A stretch of DNA of 34,749 bases, from assembly GCF_014634745.1 (NCBI RefSeq), contig NZ_BMBP01000012.1, positions 1 to 34,749 of the forward strand. Reading direction: 5' to 3'. This DNA comes from Leuconostoc pseudomesenteroides KCTC 3652. Lineage in GTDB: Bacteria > Bacillota > Bacilli > Lactobacillales > Lactobacillaceae. Position 1 is the stretch's first letter. Each line of letters starts with the position of its first letter. Positions 7,158 through 16,078 of this stretch are shown in pieces. Position numbers and translations under genes: made by a program. A model generated the notes under the pieces. The model was not told the DNA's origin and did not search any database. It saw only the letters and a list, made by a program, of their open reading frames with translations.

Positions 7158-10100
7158 ATGAATATGAGAAAACGACGAGCTTATCTAATGTTCTCGGGCT
7201 TTGCCTTGATGGCTATTGCTGGTACAACGGTTGGTGTCAACACCTATCAACAGCATCGCCTAGCGCCCTACAAGACCGCAAAACAGCAAAAAGTGCAGAC
7301 GGTCGTCCAGAATTTTCCGACAACTGTTGTCAAAACTAAAGCACAAAAAGCTGATGATTTGAAAACAAAAGGGATTGAGACGCCTTATGACACGCAACTC
7401 ACTGCGCAAGGCAAAAAGCCTAAGGAAATGACGTTAGCAGAAAAGTCTAATACTTATGTGAAGATGACTTTGAGCTTGTCGGCTGAGGCGGCAGCGCAAA
7501 AATCAAGCACGCCAAACCCTGACGGTACGTCAGCAACGCTGAATCATATCAATCAAGCCGAGCAAAACATAATTGACCAACAAACGCCAATCAAAAATCG
7601 TGCTGAGCAAATTACTGGTAAAAAAGTTCTTAAACAAAGTGGTTATTTGGTCAATACTTTGTCAATTATGGCTAAGCCAACACAAGTGAAGCAACTGTCG
7701 GCCATTGCTGGCGTGAAAGAAGTTCATATTCAAAGTGTTTACCAGCCGGCAAATTCTAATGATAATGATCTTGCCCAAGTCACTGACGACTGGCGTTCAG
7801 CGCATGGCGGTGACGGCAGTGGCATGTTAATTGCCGACATTGATTCGGGTATTGATTACACGCACCCTGATTTGAAATTAACCACTACAGGCAGTAAACA
7901 GGCTAAGTTAAGCAAGGACAGTTCAAAACTGTTCCAAAAATTCAGTTCGTACGGTGTTTATCAGTCAAATAAAGTGCCATTTGCCCACAACTATGCGGAT
8001 AACATTGATTCTCAAGATGAGTTAAAAGACAATGGAATCACTCACGAACACGGACAACACGTCGCTGGTATTTTAGCAGCTAACGGTAAAGTAAAAGGGG
8101 TGGCACCTGAAGCGCAATTGCTGGATATGAAAGTGTTCAGTAATCATCACAATGGGGCGTCAACTGATTCAATTGTGGACGCTATTGAAGATTCAGTGAA
8201 GCTTGGCGCTGATGTTTTGAACCTATCATTAGGTTCATCATTGACTAACTATTCTAGTCTGATGCCGGAAACAGCTGCGTTAAATCGTGCGGCTAAATTG
8301 GGTGTTGTCCCAGTTGTCGCGGCTTCAAATGACGGTCGCGCTTCAGCTGAGCAATCTGACTTACATACCGTGGCACACAATCCAGAGGAGGATATTTCAA
8401 TTAGTTCCATGTCACTTGCTGACGGTGCTATCTCAGTAGCCTCGATGGAGGGCACGCAAACACACGCGTTGACGACCAACTTCTCAGATAGTGCAGGCAA
8501 GACATTTAGTGATAAAGTGCCGGTGCGTGTGTCACCAGGGATTCCAGATGATTTCTGGACGAAGAAACATACGATTCGGGATAATGGCGTGCCTTGGAGT
8601 GATGAGGGATACAATTATGACGAGACAAAAAAGGCTGATTGGATATCAAAAGGATTTAATCTTGCAACCGACGCCCATAAAATAAAAATTATTCAATATA
8701 ATCCTGACCCTGTAGCTAACACGACCGTTAAAGACATGCAGCGTACTGCAAAAAAGAATGACGTTGACATGGTTATTTTGATTGATTATAAAGATCGGTC
8801 ATTACCAAGCTGTGAATTTGCACCAGTCGATGATGAAAACGCACCTGCGATGTTAATATCCTATCAAAGTGGACGACAATTGTTGGCTAAAGTAAGAGAA
8901 TTGGCACCTGATTATTATGGTAAAGAGCCGTTACCGGAAGATGCATCAGCTGAAGACGCGAATAAAAGACAAGAAGTAGCAAACGCGTCACTCACTGCCC
9001 CAACGACCACAACTGCTGACAATCAAGATACTGGTAAGATGAGTACATTCACCTCTTGGGGATGTACACCGGATTTGAACTTAAAACCTGATGTTACTGG
9101 GGTTGGTGGCAATATTTGGTCGCTGTCTAACAAAGACTATGCGCAAATGAGTGGCACGAGTATGGCGTCCCCATTTGTTGCCGGTACGGTAGCTTTGTTG
9201 AAGCAGCAAGCCAACAAGCAACATGTCAATCTTGGTCAAGGTAGCAACAAGTTCATTAAGAATATGAAGACATTGCTGCAAAATACAGCGCAACCAGTAT
9301 ACAGCAAAGATGGTCAAGCTTACTATTCACCTCGCCAACAAGGTGCTGGTTTGGTCCAAGTTGATAATGCAATCAAATCACACACCGTCGTTACTGACGC
9401 CAAAGATCAAGATGGTGCTGTAGACCTGAAGAGCTTTAGTGGTCAAACAAAGACATTTACTTTGAATATTAAAAATGTCGGTAATAAGGCAGCCACCTAT
9501 TCGGTTAAAGGACTTGGCGGTGTCGCAACTGAAATTCGTACCACTGATTCTAAGGCGCCAAATGAAGTTGGCATTCGAACAACTTATAACTCAAACGGGG
9601 ATGCATTAGATACAACCAGTTTGAATGGCGTTGGGACTTACTATTATCGTGATGAACAACCTTATCTGGACTTGGTGAGTGAGCATAATATTGCTAACGC
9701 CACACTAACAGCCAGTCAAAATCAAGTGTCTGTGCCAGCTGGTCAGACAAAGACTGTTGCCGTGACAGTCACAGTGCCAAAAACTCAAGCTAAGCAGAGT
9801 TGGGTAGAAGGTTATGTTCAAGTTAAATCTACCAAAGATAGTGAGCCAGCAGCCAACATTCCTTATTTTGGTTATTATGGTAACTGGGACGCAGGACAAG
9901 TCATTGATAAGCCAGCACAAGAAAAAGGATCAATCAAAGGTTGGGGTTATTTAGGTGATTCTCATTATTTGCGACCATTAATGACAGGAAATACGGGTAT
10001 CGCTTCTAATGAATATGTTACACAATATACCAGTGATAATGATCACGCGGCTATTTCATTTCAAAAGAGTAGTGCGCATCAATCAGCCGTTGATTTATAG
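7158..10100 (+). CDS. Lactocepin-type S8 cell-envelope protease, N-terminal part (ends at in-frame TAG)
   Basis: 980 codons of a PrtP-like subtilase. An N-terminal hydrophobic export segment (9-27) and propeptide (about 40-200) precede the S8 catalytic domain. All catalytic residues are present: Asp229 (ADIDSGID), His298 (HGQHVAG), oxyanion Asn391 (AASNDG) and Ser668 (SGTSMASP). A PA-type insert (about 440-625) lies between Asn and Ser, as in lactocepins. A fibronectin-like region (from about 745) follows. Lactocepins degrade milk and other proteins outside the cell to supply peptides. The frame stops at TAG 10098-10100, yet the same frame continues with homologous sequence. The catalytic part could still be made as a truncated protein. 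The start codon may be ATG 7158 or 7164, since the ribosome binding site is weak. Confidence 0.85.
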   Translation: MNMRKRRAYLMFSGFALMAIAGTTVGVNTYQQHRLAPYKTAKQQKVQTVVQNFPTTVVKTKAQKADDLKTKGIETPYDTQLTAQGKKPKEMTLAEKSNTYVKMTLSLSAEAAAQKSSTPNPDGTSATLNHINQAEQNIIDQQTPIKNRAEQITGKKVLKQSGYLVNTLSIMAKPTQVKQLSAIAGVKEVHIQSVYQPANSNDNDLAQVTDDWRSAHGGDGSGMLIADIDSGIDYTHPDLKLTTTGSKQAKLSKDSSKLFQKFSSYGVYQSNKVPFAHNYADNIDSQDELKDNGITHEHGQHVAGILAANGKVKGVAPEAQLLDMKVFSNHHNGASTDSIVDAIEDSVKLGADVLNLSLGSSLTNYSSLMPETAALNRAAKLGVVPVVAASNDGRASAEQSDLHTVAHNPEEDISISSMSLADGAISVASMEGTQTHALTTNFSDSAGKTFSDKVPVRVSPGIPDDFWTKKHTIRDNGVPWSDEGYNYDETKKADWISKGFNLATDAHKIKIIQYNPDPVANTTVKDMQRTAKKNDVDMVILIDYKDRSLPSCEFAPVDDENAPAMLISYQSGRQLLAKVRELAPDYYGKEPLPEDASAEDANKRQEVANASLTAPTTTTADNQDTGKMSTFTSWGCTPDLNLKPDVTGVGGNIWSLSNKDYAQMSGTSMASPFVAGTVALLKQQANKQHVNLGQGSNKFIKNMKTLLQNTAQPVYSKDGQAYYSPRQQGAGLVQVDNAIKSHTVVTDAKDQDGAVDLKSFSGQTKTFTLNIKNVGNKAATYSVKGLGGVATEIRTTDSKAPNEVGIRTTYNSNGDALDTTSLNGVGTYYYRDEQPYLDLVSEHNIANATLTASQNQVSVPAGQTKTVAVTVTVPKTQAKQSWVEGYVQVKSTKDSEPAANIPYFGYYGNWDAGQVIDKPAQEKGSIKGWGYLGDSHYLRPLMTGNTGIASNEYVTQYTSDNDHAAISFQKSSAHQSAVDL
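10098..10100 (+). other. In-frame amber codon splitting the lactocepin gene
   Basis: The reading frame 7158-12575 is continuous except for this one TAG: ...GCC GTT GAT TTA TAG TAC ATG TTA CGT.... The two halves lie in the same frame (start positions 7158 and 10104 differ by a multiple of three). It is therefore a nonsense substitution, not a frameshift. Confidence 0.95.
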
Positions 10101-10103
10101 TAC

Positions 10104-12575
10104 ATGTTACGTTGGACAAAAGAAATTGATGTTGATGTGCTGGGCGCTGATAAAAAAACCGTTCTGACACATTTAGCAACGTATCAACAATCTAAGCCAG
10201 GACTAATCACCACAGAATGGAATGGCACAGTGCCCAACCCTAAAACGGGTAAATCTGACAAAGTAGCTGATGGTGTCTATTACATTCGTACCAAAGCAAA
10301 AATGTTAGATGGTGCTAAAACAGAGACCGTATTCCGTAAATTAACCGTTGATAATGTCATGCCAAAAGTTGCCAATGCACATTTGAAGTATCAAAAAGAT
10401 GGCGTTCGCTTAACTGCCGATATTAACGAAAAAGGTTCTGGTATGTTTGACCTTTCTAATGACTACACGGGTGGCAAGGTTGATTTACGTTTGAATTCGA
10501 TTCTAAGTTCTAATCAGTTTGATACACCTGAAAAGGAGAAAACCTCTGGTTGGTTACACAATCATTTTGATATCCTTTTGAATGAACAACAAGTTGAAAA
10601 TTTGAAGCAGCAAGATAATAAAGTGGAAATTACCTTACGTGATCGTGCTGGCAATGGTGATTGGTTTGAAAATCAGCTGAAGTTATCCGTTGAGGGGACT
10701 AAAGAAACTAAAAAGCAAGTGGATAAATTAGCAAGTAAATTCAGCGTTGATTATCAAAATATGATCAAGCAGACTAAAGTTGATGGTGAATATAGTGATT
10801 TGTCAGCTGATGCAGATCGAGTGCATATTGACACGGGAGAGCATGCTGATCCCAATAGTGCACCAAGTGAACATAAAAGCATCAACGCATTTGATTTAAA
10901 AGCGGTCGATTCAAAGTATTGGTCAATTCAAATTAATGGCTCTTGGAATCAAAATAAGCCATTCAATGTCACGTCATGCGATAGTCAAGACAAACAAATT
11001 GATCATGTGACTGTAACGGCTAAAGATGGTAACTGGTCAACCCGAATTAAGGTAGGAAAGCTTGGATATTTGAAGTTTACTGACGCGTCGGGTAAAGAGT
11101 TGACTAAGCCGGTGGTGCCAGAGATTCCGATTGGTGAGGGAATTGATACTCAAATCGATCAAGCTGCTTTAGCAACTGAATCACATGGTAAGTGGATTAA
11201 ACGTGGCAATCATGAAATTCTTGTCGTACCGTATAGTACAAGTAGTCTGAATATTAAAGGTGCTTTCACTGGTGCTCACACGCCAGATAAGGTGTTGATT
11301 TATAATAATCAAGTGATTGATCAAGATTCCCGTACTATTCGAGTTGCAAAACCAATTTGGACTGATAATCACTTAAATATGCAAGTTTATACTGGGCAGT
11401 CTGGTTTAGAAAAGAATGTTGAGGCTACTAAATTAGGAGTGGATGGGTCATATAGTGGTCAGGTCAGCCTTTGGGATGCGCAAACATTAGCTAATTTGCA
11501 GAATAACAGTCTGGATCTGTTGAAAACAACGAGTAATTATGAGGGAGGTGGATCAAAAAATTGCCAAACTAACGGCCTTCAGAGTGTTCAATTTGCTGGT
11601 TATGAAGCCGAGTATAGCGATATATTGCCACGGATTATAATACCAGAAGGAAGTCAAAATCCTTTCTTTAATCCGGAGTTTGCGACAGCCAATGTTTCGA
11701 AAAATGATCCTTTGAGTAAATATATATGGCAACTATCAGACTTTAGTAAGACATTCAGTTTGCCTGTCTATCGTTTACCAGAAGGTGAAAGCCTATCATC
11801 TGTCAAGGATAATGGTGTTGAAAAAGATTCAATCCTGCCTTTGAAGCCTGAACACAGTGCTGATTCTTTGGGGCTTGATGACAAACATCCAATCATGATG
11901 ATCGGTTCCGACGTTGTGATCACACCTAGCAACTTGCTTGATGAGAATGGTGCTTTAAGGTGTTACAATCCATTCACACAAGACCTAACGATCACTGGAT
12001 ATGCTATTCCAACAATCAAGAACTTGCGTTTTGTTTTGAACAGTGCTAACCCTGATGACGCGTCAAATCAAGTCAAAGTAAACCCAGATGGTAGCTTCAA
12101 GTTCGTTGCCCATCACGTGGGACCTGTTGTTGAAAAAGCGTTTGTTGTGAAATACGATCAAACGATCAACGGTCAAACAACTGCACAGACACAAGAACAT
12201 GCGTTGAAAATTAACTTAAGTCAGCCAGCTATTCATCTTGATACGGACACCCATTGGGTGCAACGACCAAATAGCCATCATTTTGATGTCTACACGTCCA
12301 ACACAAGCTTCACATTAAGCGGACAAGTATCTGCTTATAACACTGGTGTCGCCGTGAACGTCAATGGTGAAAATGTCTTTGTTGGCAAGACTAATTGGGA
12401 CGATGCAAGTAAGTATGGTACGCCATATCTTGGCTTTGCCCCCGAGAAGTTCAGCAAGACTTACAAGTTAAATAAGCATGAAACAACAACGTACAACATC
12501 ATGCCATATCAGCTAACTGATACTGGTAATGTTGGTGATACGTATGAAATTGTCGTTCATCAAGTCGGCAAGTAA
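10104..12575 (+). pseudogene. Lactocepin C-terminal region, separated by the TAG
   Basis: 823 codons that continue the preceding protease in frame; together they would give a protein of about 1805 residues. It starts inside a fibronectin/A-domain fold (MLRWTKEIDVDVLGADKKTV) and continues through the long beta-rich B-type region typical of lactocepins. There is no signal peptide, no strong ribosome binding site at 10104 and no LPxTG or other wall anchor at the end (...YEIVVHQVGK). It is unlikely to be expressed as a separate exported protein. If the stop is a sequencing error or is read through, this part supports substrate binding and spacing from the wall. The missing anchor means even the full protein would be released or loosely attached. 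Confidence 0.8.
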
Positions 12576-12600
12576 ATTGACTTGAGACGCACAGATATGA

Positions 12601-12630
12601 CAAAAAACCGGTTGCAAAATCGGTTTTTTG
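12601..12630 (+). terminator. Rho-independent terminator after the lactocepin gene
   Basis: A 10-bp stem CAAAAAACCG/CGGTTTTTTG with a 10-nt loop, 25 bp after the stop codon; the descending arm ends in a T run. Confidence 0.85.
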
Positions 12631-12632
12631 TG

Positions 12633-12646
12633 TGATACCGCTTACA
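12633..12646. promoter_or_regulatory. Candidate CcpA cre site
   Basis: TGATACCGCTTACA fits the cre consensus TGNNANCGNWWNCA. It lies between the lactocepin terminator and the promoter region of the next exported-protein gene (about 160 bp upstream of the TATACT at 12807). This suggests carbon catabolite control, but the distance is large. Confidence 0.4.
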
Positions 12647-12880
12647 ATTAATCAAAAACCCTAGTTCATATTTTATTTACAAAATCATCATAATTGTCCG
12701 GAATTCATAAAAGAATGCATACTGTACAACGTTTTTCAGCCAATTTGTGACCATTCGACTGCAACTCAATTCATAATTCGTTCACGGGGTGGACATATTT
12801 GGCGTATATACTATGAAAATGTTCAAGAAGTTCATGAAATTTTTGAAAACTTTGCCGTAAGTTACAGCAAAATTCAAACA
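12647..12880 (+). promoter_or_regulatory. Leader region of the unknown exported protein
   Basis: No gene is seen. TATACT at 12807-12812 is a plausible -10 box, followed by the dyad TTCATGAA at 12831-12838. The upstream part is AT-rich without repeats that I can support. Confidence 0.4.
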
Positions 12881-12916
12881 ATGAACAAAAAAAGAGAGCA
12901 TTTGAGGAGAAGAAGT

Positions 12917-15352
12917 ATGTCTAAACTTAAATCAGCGCTATTACTTAGCATTGCGCTAAGCCCAATTTTTGTCAGTGCTACGCGTGGTATTGAAGTTGTG
13001 CACGCCGAGGTGGTACAAAATGCCGTGGCGCAACAGGTGAAGAAAGCGACAGAAGTCAAACCAGTAAAGGGTACGGACGAAAAGAAGACTGACGATAAGA
13101 AGGTTGATACCGTTACAGCAGCAAGTCAAGGTGATTCAGATATAGATAACACCCGCTCAGAGAAACCAAATATTATCGCTTTTAATGATAAGGATTTCCT
13201 ACAAAAATTCAAGGCAACAAACTATTATCAACAACAAGTAGCGATGTATGGTGAAAATAAGCCAGGAGCTGATGCAGCCTTAGCAGCTCAAGGGGCCAGT
13301 TATCTTTCTTCAATCATTGGTGAAGCGTTTATCAAGGCAGAAAGCAAGCCAACGATTATGAAGGCGCTTGGCTTTGCTGGGCCAATTGGTGCATTATTGA
13401 GTTGTATGATTGACTGGTTGACACCAGCCGCAAGAAATAAAACAGACGAAAAACTCGATGAGATAAATAAGAAACTTGACGATCTAGGGATACACTTAGA
13501 CCACGTTGGCAGCGCCATTTCGGATCAGATTAACGAAGCTAAAACAGAGACGAAATTAGAAGATTTTAAGAAAACAATTGCAGCAACGCGGACACCATTT
13601 GGCACCGTTGCTGGAGAAATTTCTCAATATCAAGCAGGTCATAACATTACCTTGGCTAGCAAGGATAAAGATGATGTGAAAACGTATGTGAATGAATATG
13701 CTAAGCTGTACCGTACTACTGAGTGGGGCTTCGATAACAAGTCGCAAGAAGTTTCAGGAATGCCTAACTCAGAGAATTTAACAGTTTTCAAGGACTTATG
13801 TGCCTTTGGAAAGGCCATAGTTAGTGGCGATATTAACCAAAATAATATTTTCCGAGTTATGAGTAATTATGAATCGTTAAGAGAATTTTTTAACACGCAA
13901 ACATTTGCCACGCGTGAAGCATTTGCTGAGTATGTCATGAGTCACTATACCGTATGGGCGAGTGATATGATGACAGCGATATTCTTTGATTACTTCCGTG
14001 TCAAGGGTCAACTTGATCTGATCACGGCAAGTGATGAGTATAAGGAAAGTGTAACGGCGGCCAAAACGAATGGCACAACAATTGATAAAGAATTTCAAAA
14101 AAGCTACCCTATATCATATACCCTATTTAATAACTTGAGGTCAAATGCCCGAAATGATCTCATGCGTTTAGGATATGATGTAACGTCAGACAAAGGTCAT
14201 AATGATTCGTATGATTTGGACGAGTATGATAAGAATCAGTGGGTTGACAAATATAACAACAATAGCGTGAGCCTTGGTGCGGGGGAAACTGATATATTAG
14301 GCGCTAATGTGAATGCTGTGAACTATGCGTATGCGAATGAGATTAAGAATGATCCCTTTGATACAACAAGTAAGGACTCTAATTATGAGGCTAGATTAAA
14401 GGCAGCTCAAAACGCAGTAGAAGCGGCAAAGAATAAGCTGGCAGAACTAACAAAAGATGAAGAATATGCACCATACACACATGACGAGTATGAAGCACGA
14501 GCTGATGCAATGAACGAACTAGATCGAGCTCAACAAAAGTTAGAACAGGTAAAAAATGAAATTAAAACAGTTCTAAAAGATGACAAAGGGAATCCTATCG
14601 TAGCTAAACTACAAGCTGAAGAAAAAACATCAAACGATGGCAAAATGCTTTACTCATATCGCAATAACAAGTGGGTTTATAGTAAACTAGTATCTGGACC
14701 AGCTGCATATGCTGCTAAACATATGGTTGAAAAAAATAAGACGGACTTGGACGATGTGAAGAATAAATCGATTGGGTACAAAGGTGGTGGTTCAACCGCT
14801 GTTGATTATTTTGACATTTGCTGGACACACAATACGGATCTTCCTGCTAATCCGAGCTGGAACGCAGTATTTGAAAAAGCTTTGACAAGTGATGATTTGC
14901 TCTGTCTAAATACTGCTGCAGCCACTCGAAATAAAATTGGTATCAACAGTTTGTTATCAAATACCGTGACTCATGTGGTTAATGGCGTTACTCAATTGGG
15001 ATTCTCAGAGATTGGAAAGACCGGTCGAATCATAGGCGATGGTGATTATAAACTTGCCATTGATCCGGCGGGTACATGGTATACACCTGGGTATACTATT
15101 GGGCTAGGTTACTATCAAAATAATAAACACACGAATCCAAGTGTTGATCAAAAAACAGTTTATCAAAACTTCAGTTATGTTGGCACATATAAAGACTCTA
15201 AGACAAATGAGTATGTGCAGGATTATCATGATAAGCACTATGATCAAGAGGATGTCACTTTCATTAGAGGCGTCAAAGATGGTGATAGCGAGTTAGGTGC
15301 ATTAAACAACGGCAATAAGACACCCGTTGCACCTGAGCACTTTGTTGAGTAA
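12917..15352 (+). CDS. Unrecognised large secreted protein with hydrophobic helix and coiled coils
   Basis: About 811 aa; I do not recognise the family. ATG 12917 is preferred over 12881 because GAGGAG lies 6 bp upstream. A signal peptide (hydrophobic 7-19) probably ends at VHA near residue 30. A Lys/Thr/Asp-rich linker reaches about residue 85. A hydrophobic, glycine-containing stretch (146-169, KALGFAGPIGALLSCMIDWL) is followed by a heptad-like amphipathic segment (175-218), a layout seen in helical pore-forming toxins. A second strong coiled coil lies near 490-555. The C-terminal ~150 residues look beta-rich (Gly/Tyr/Thr: TWYTPGYTIGLGYY). Four Cys are spread through the protein. There is no LPxTG, GW or LysM anchor. 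It has its own promoter and terminator beside the lactocepin gene. The toxin idea is inference only; an adhesin or surface-layer protein is an alternative. Confidence 0.72.
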   Translation: MSKLKSALLLSIALSPIFVSATRGIEVVHAEVVQNAVAQQVKKATEVKPVKGTDEKKTDDKKVDTVTAASQGDSDIDNTRSEKPNIIAFNDKDFLQKFKATNYYQQQVAMYGENKPGADAALAAQGASYLSSIIGEAFIKAESKPTIMKALGFAGPIGALLSCMIDWLTPAARNKTDEKLDEINKKLDDLGIHLDHVGSAISDQINEAKTETKLEDFKKTIAATRTPFGTVAGEISQYQAGHNITLASKDKDDVKTYVNEYAKLYRTTEWGFDNKSQEVSGMPNSENLTVFKDLCAFGKAIVSGDINQNNIFRVMSNYESLREFFNTQTFATREAFAEYVMSHYTVWASDMMTAIFFDYFRVKGQLDLITASDEYKESVTAAKTNGTTIDKEFQKSYPISYTLFNNLRSNARNDLMRLGYDVTSDKGHNDSYDLDEYDKNQWVDKYNNNSVSLGAGETDILGANVNAVNYAYANEIKNDPFDTTSKDSNYEARLKAAQNAVEAAKNKLAELTKDEEYAPYTHDEYEARADAMNELDRAQQKLEQVKNEIKTVLKDDKGNPIVAKLQAEEKTSNDGKMLYSYRNNKWVYSKLVSGPAAYAAKHMVEKNKTDLDDVKNKSIGYKGGGSTAVDYFDICWTHNTDLPANPSWNAVFEKALTSDDLLCLNTAAATRNKIGINSLLSNTVTHVVNGVTQLGFSEIGKTGRIIGDGDYKLAIDPAGTWYTPGYTIGLGYYQNNKHTNPSVDQKTVYQNFSYVGTYKDSKTNEYVQDYHDKHYDQEDVTFIRGVKDGDSELGALNNGNKTPVAPEHFVE

Positions 15353-15395
15353 TCATTTATAATTTAATAAATAGATTAAGTAACTATCATAAAAT

Positions 15396-15440
15396 AAACA
15401 AACACGCCCAAAATTTCACTGCTTTGGGGGTGTTTGTTTT
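15396..15440 (+). terminator. Rho-independent terminator after the unknown exported protein
   Basis: A 17-bp stem with one mismatch (AAACAAACACGCCCAAA at 15396-15412 with 15423-15439), a 10-nt loop, and TTTGTTTT at the end. Confidence 0.92.
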
Positions 15441-15528
15441 GTAACAGCGTCTATACCCTAACATCAAGTTCATGTTATCATGAATGAATACGGGAACAAC
15501 TTGTGAGCACGAGCGAATTGAGGGGAAA

Positions 15529-15804
15529 ATGTTGAAAACAAATAAACTTAAATATTTAGAGAATTTTCTAGACAAGCATCCGAATTTAAATGATGATGAA
15601 AAGCAGGTCATTGAAAACACCATTGTTAATTTAGGTCGTCCAAGGACATTGCAAGACAGAGAAATCACACATTTGACGAATTCATTTCAAAAGCTTTCTC
15701 TAGATAGCAAGCTATCAGATGATGGCAAAGTCTTGTCGAAGCAATTGCACAGAAGCGATTGGTTTTATGGCATACTCAATAATTTAAAGTTTTTTGGTAA
15801 TTGA
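15529..15804 (+). CDS. Small cytoplasmic helical protein, unknown (immunity-like size)
   Basis: 91 aa from ATG 15529, chosen because GAGGGG stands directly upstream; an ATG at 15484 would add 15 residues but has no ribosome binding site. There is no signal peptide or membrane segment. The sequence is charged and predicted helical (KLKYLENFLDKH, DDEKQVIENTIVNL, LTNSFQKLSLDSK, ending WFYGILNNLKFFGN). Size and helix pattern recall four-helix bacteriocin immunity proteins, but I see no diagnostic motif. It lies just after the large unknown exported protein, behind that gene's terminator, and has its own strong hairpin terminator. A TTCATG-TTAT-CATGAA dyad precedes it at about 15470-15485. Confidence 0.6.
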   Translation: MLKTNKLKYLENFLDKHPNLNDDEKQVIENTIVNLGRPRTLQDREITHLTNSFQKLSLDSKLSDDGKVLSKQLHRSDWFYGILNNLKFFGN

Positions 15805-15870
15805 GTTTTTTGAGTATTGTTTAATGCTATGATAACTAAGCATTGGACTTGACAAAAAATAACTAACCGA

Positions 15871-15911
15871 AAAAGCGCTTAATTCATACCACATGAATTA
15901 AGCGCTTTTAT
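15871..15911. terminator. Strong hairpin terminator after the 91-aa gene
   Basis: A perfect 17-bp stem (15871-15887 with 15893-15909, including AAGCGCTT), loop ACCAC, with A and T runs at the two ends so that it can act in both directions. Confidence 0.85.
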
Positions 15912-16052
15912 TACTGAAACAGGAATACACCAAATTTCGAACTATCTTCACATTCTACCCACAATAACTTCAAATATAACAGTTATACTACAATTACGTT
16001 AAAAATTTGATTTATGTTGATAACAATTTCACTAAAATTCGTATTATATCAA

Positions 16053-16058
16053 TATAAT
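16053..16058 (+). promoter_or_regulatory. Candidate -10 box of the deacetylase gene
   Basis: TATAAT 21 bp upstream of the ATG, with no clear -35. The 15912-16052 stretch holds nothing else that I can support. Confidence 0.4.
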
Positions 16059-16078
16059 GGCGATTCGGGGTTGAATAG

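Noticed and set aside
7158-12575. Two separate genes for the protease region
   Set aside because: The second frame is exactly in phase with the first, has no signal peptide or ribosome binding site, and continues lactocepin domains, so one interrupted gene is the better reading.
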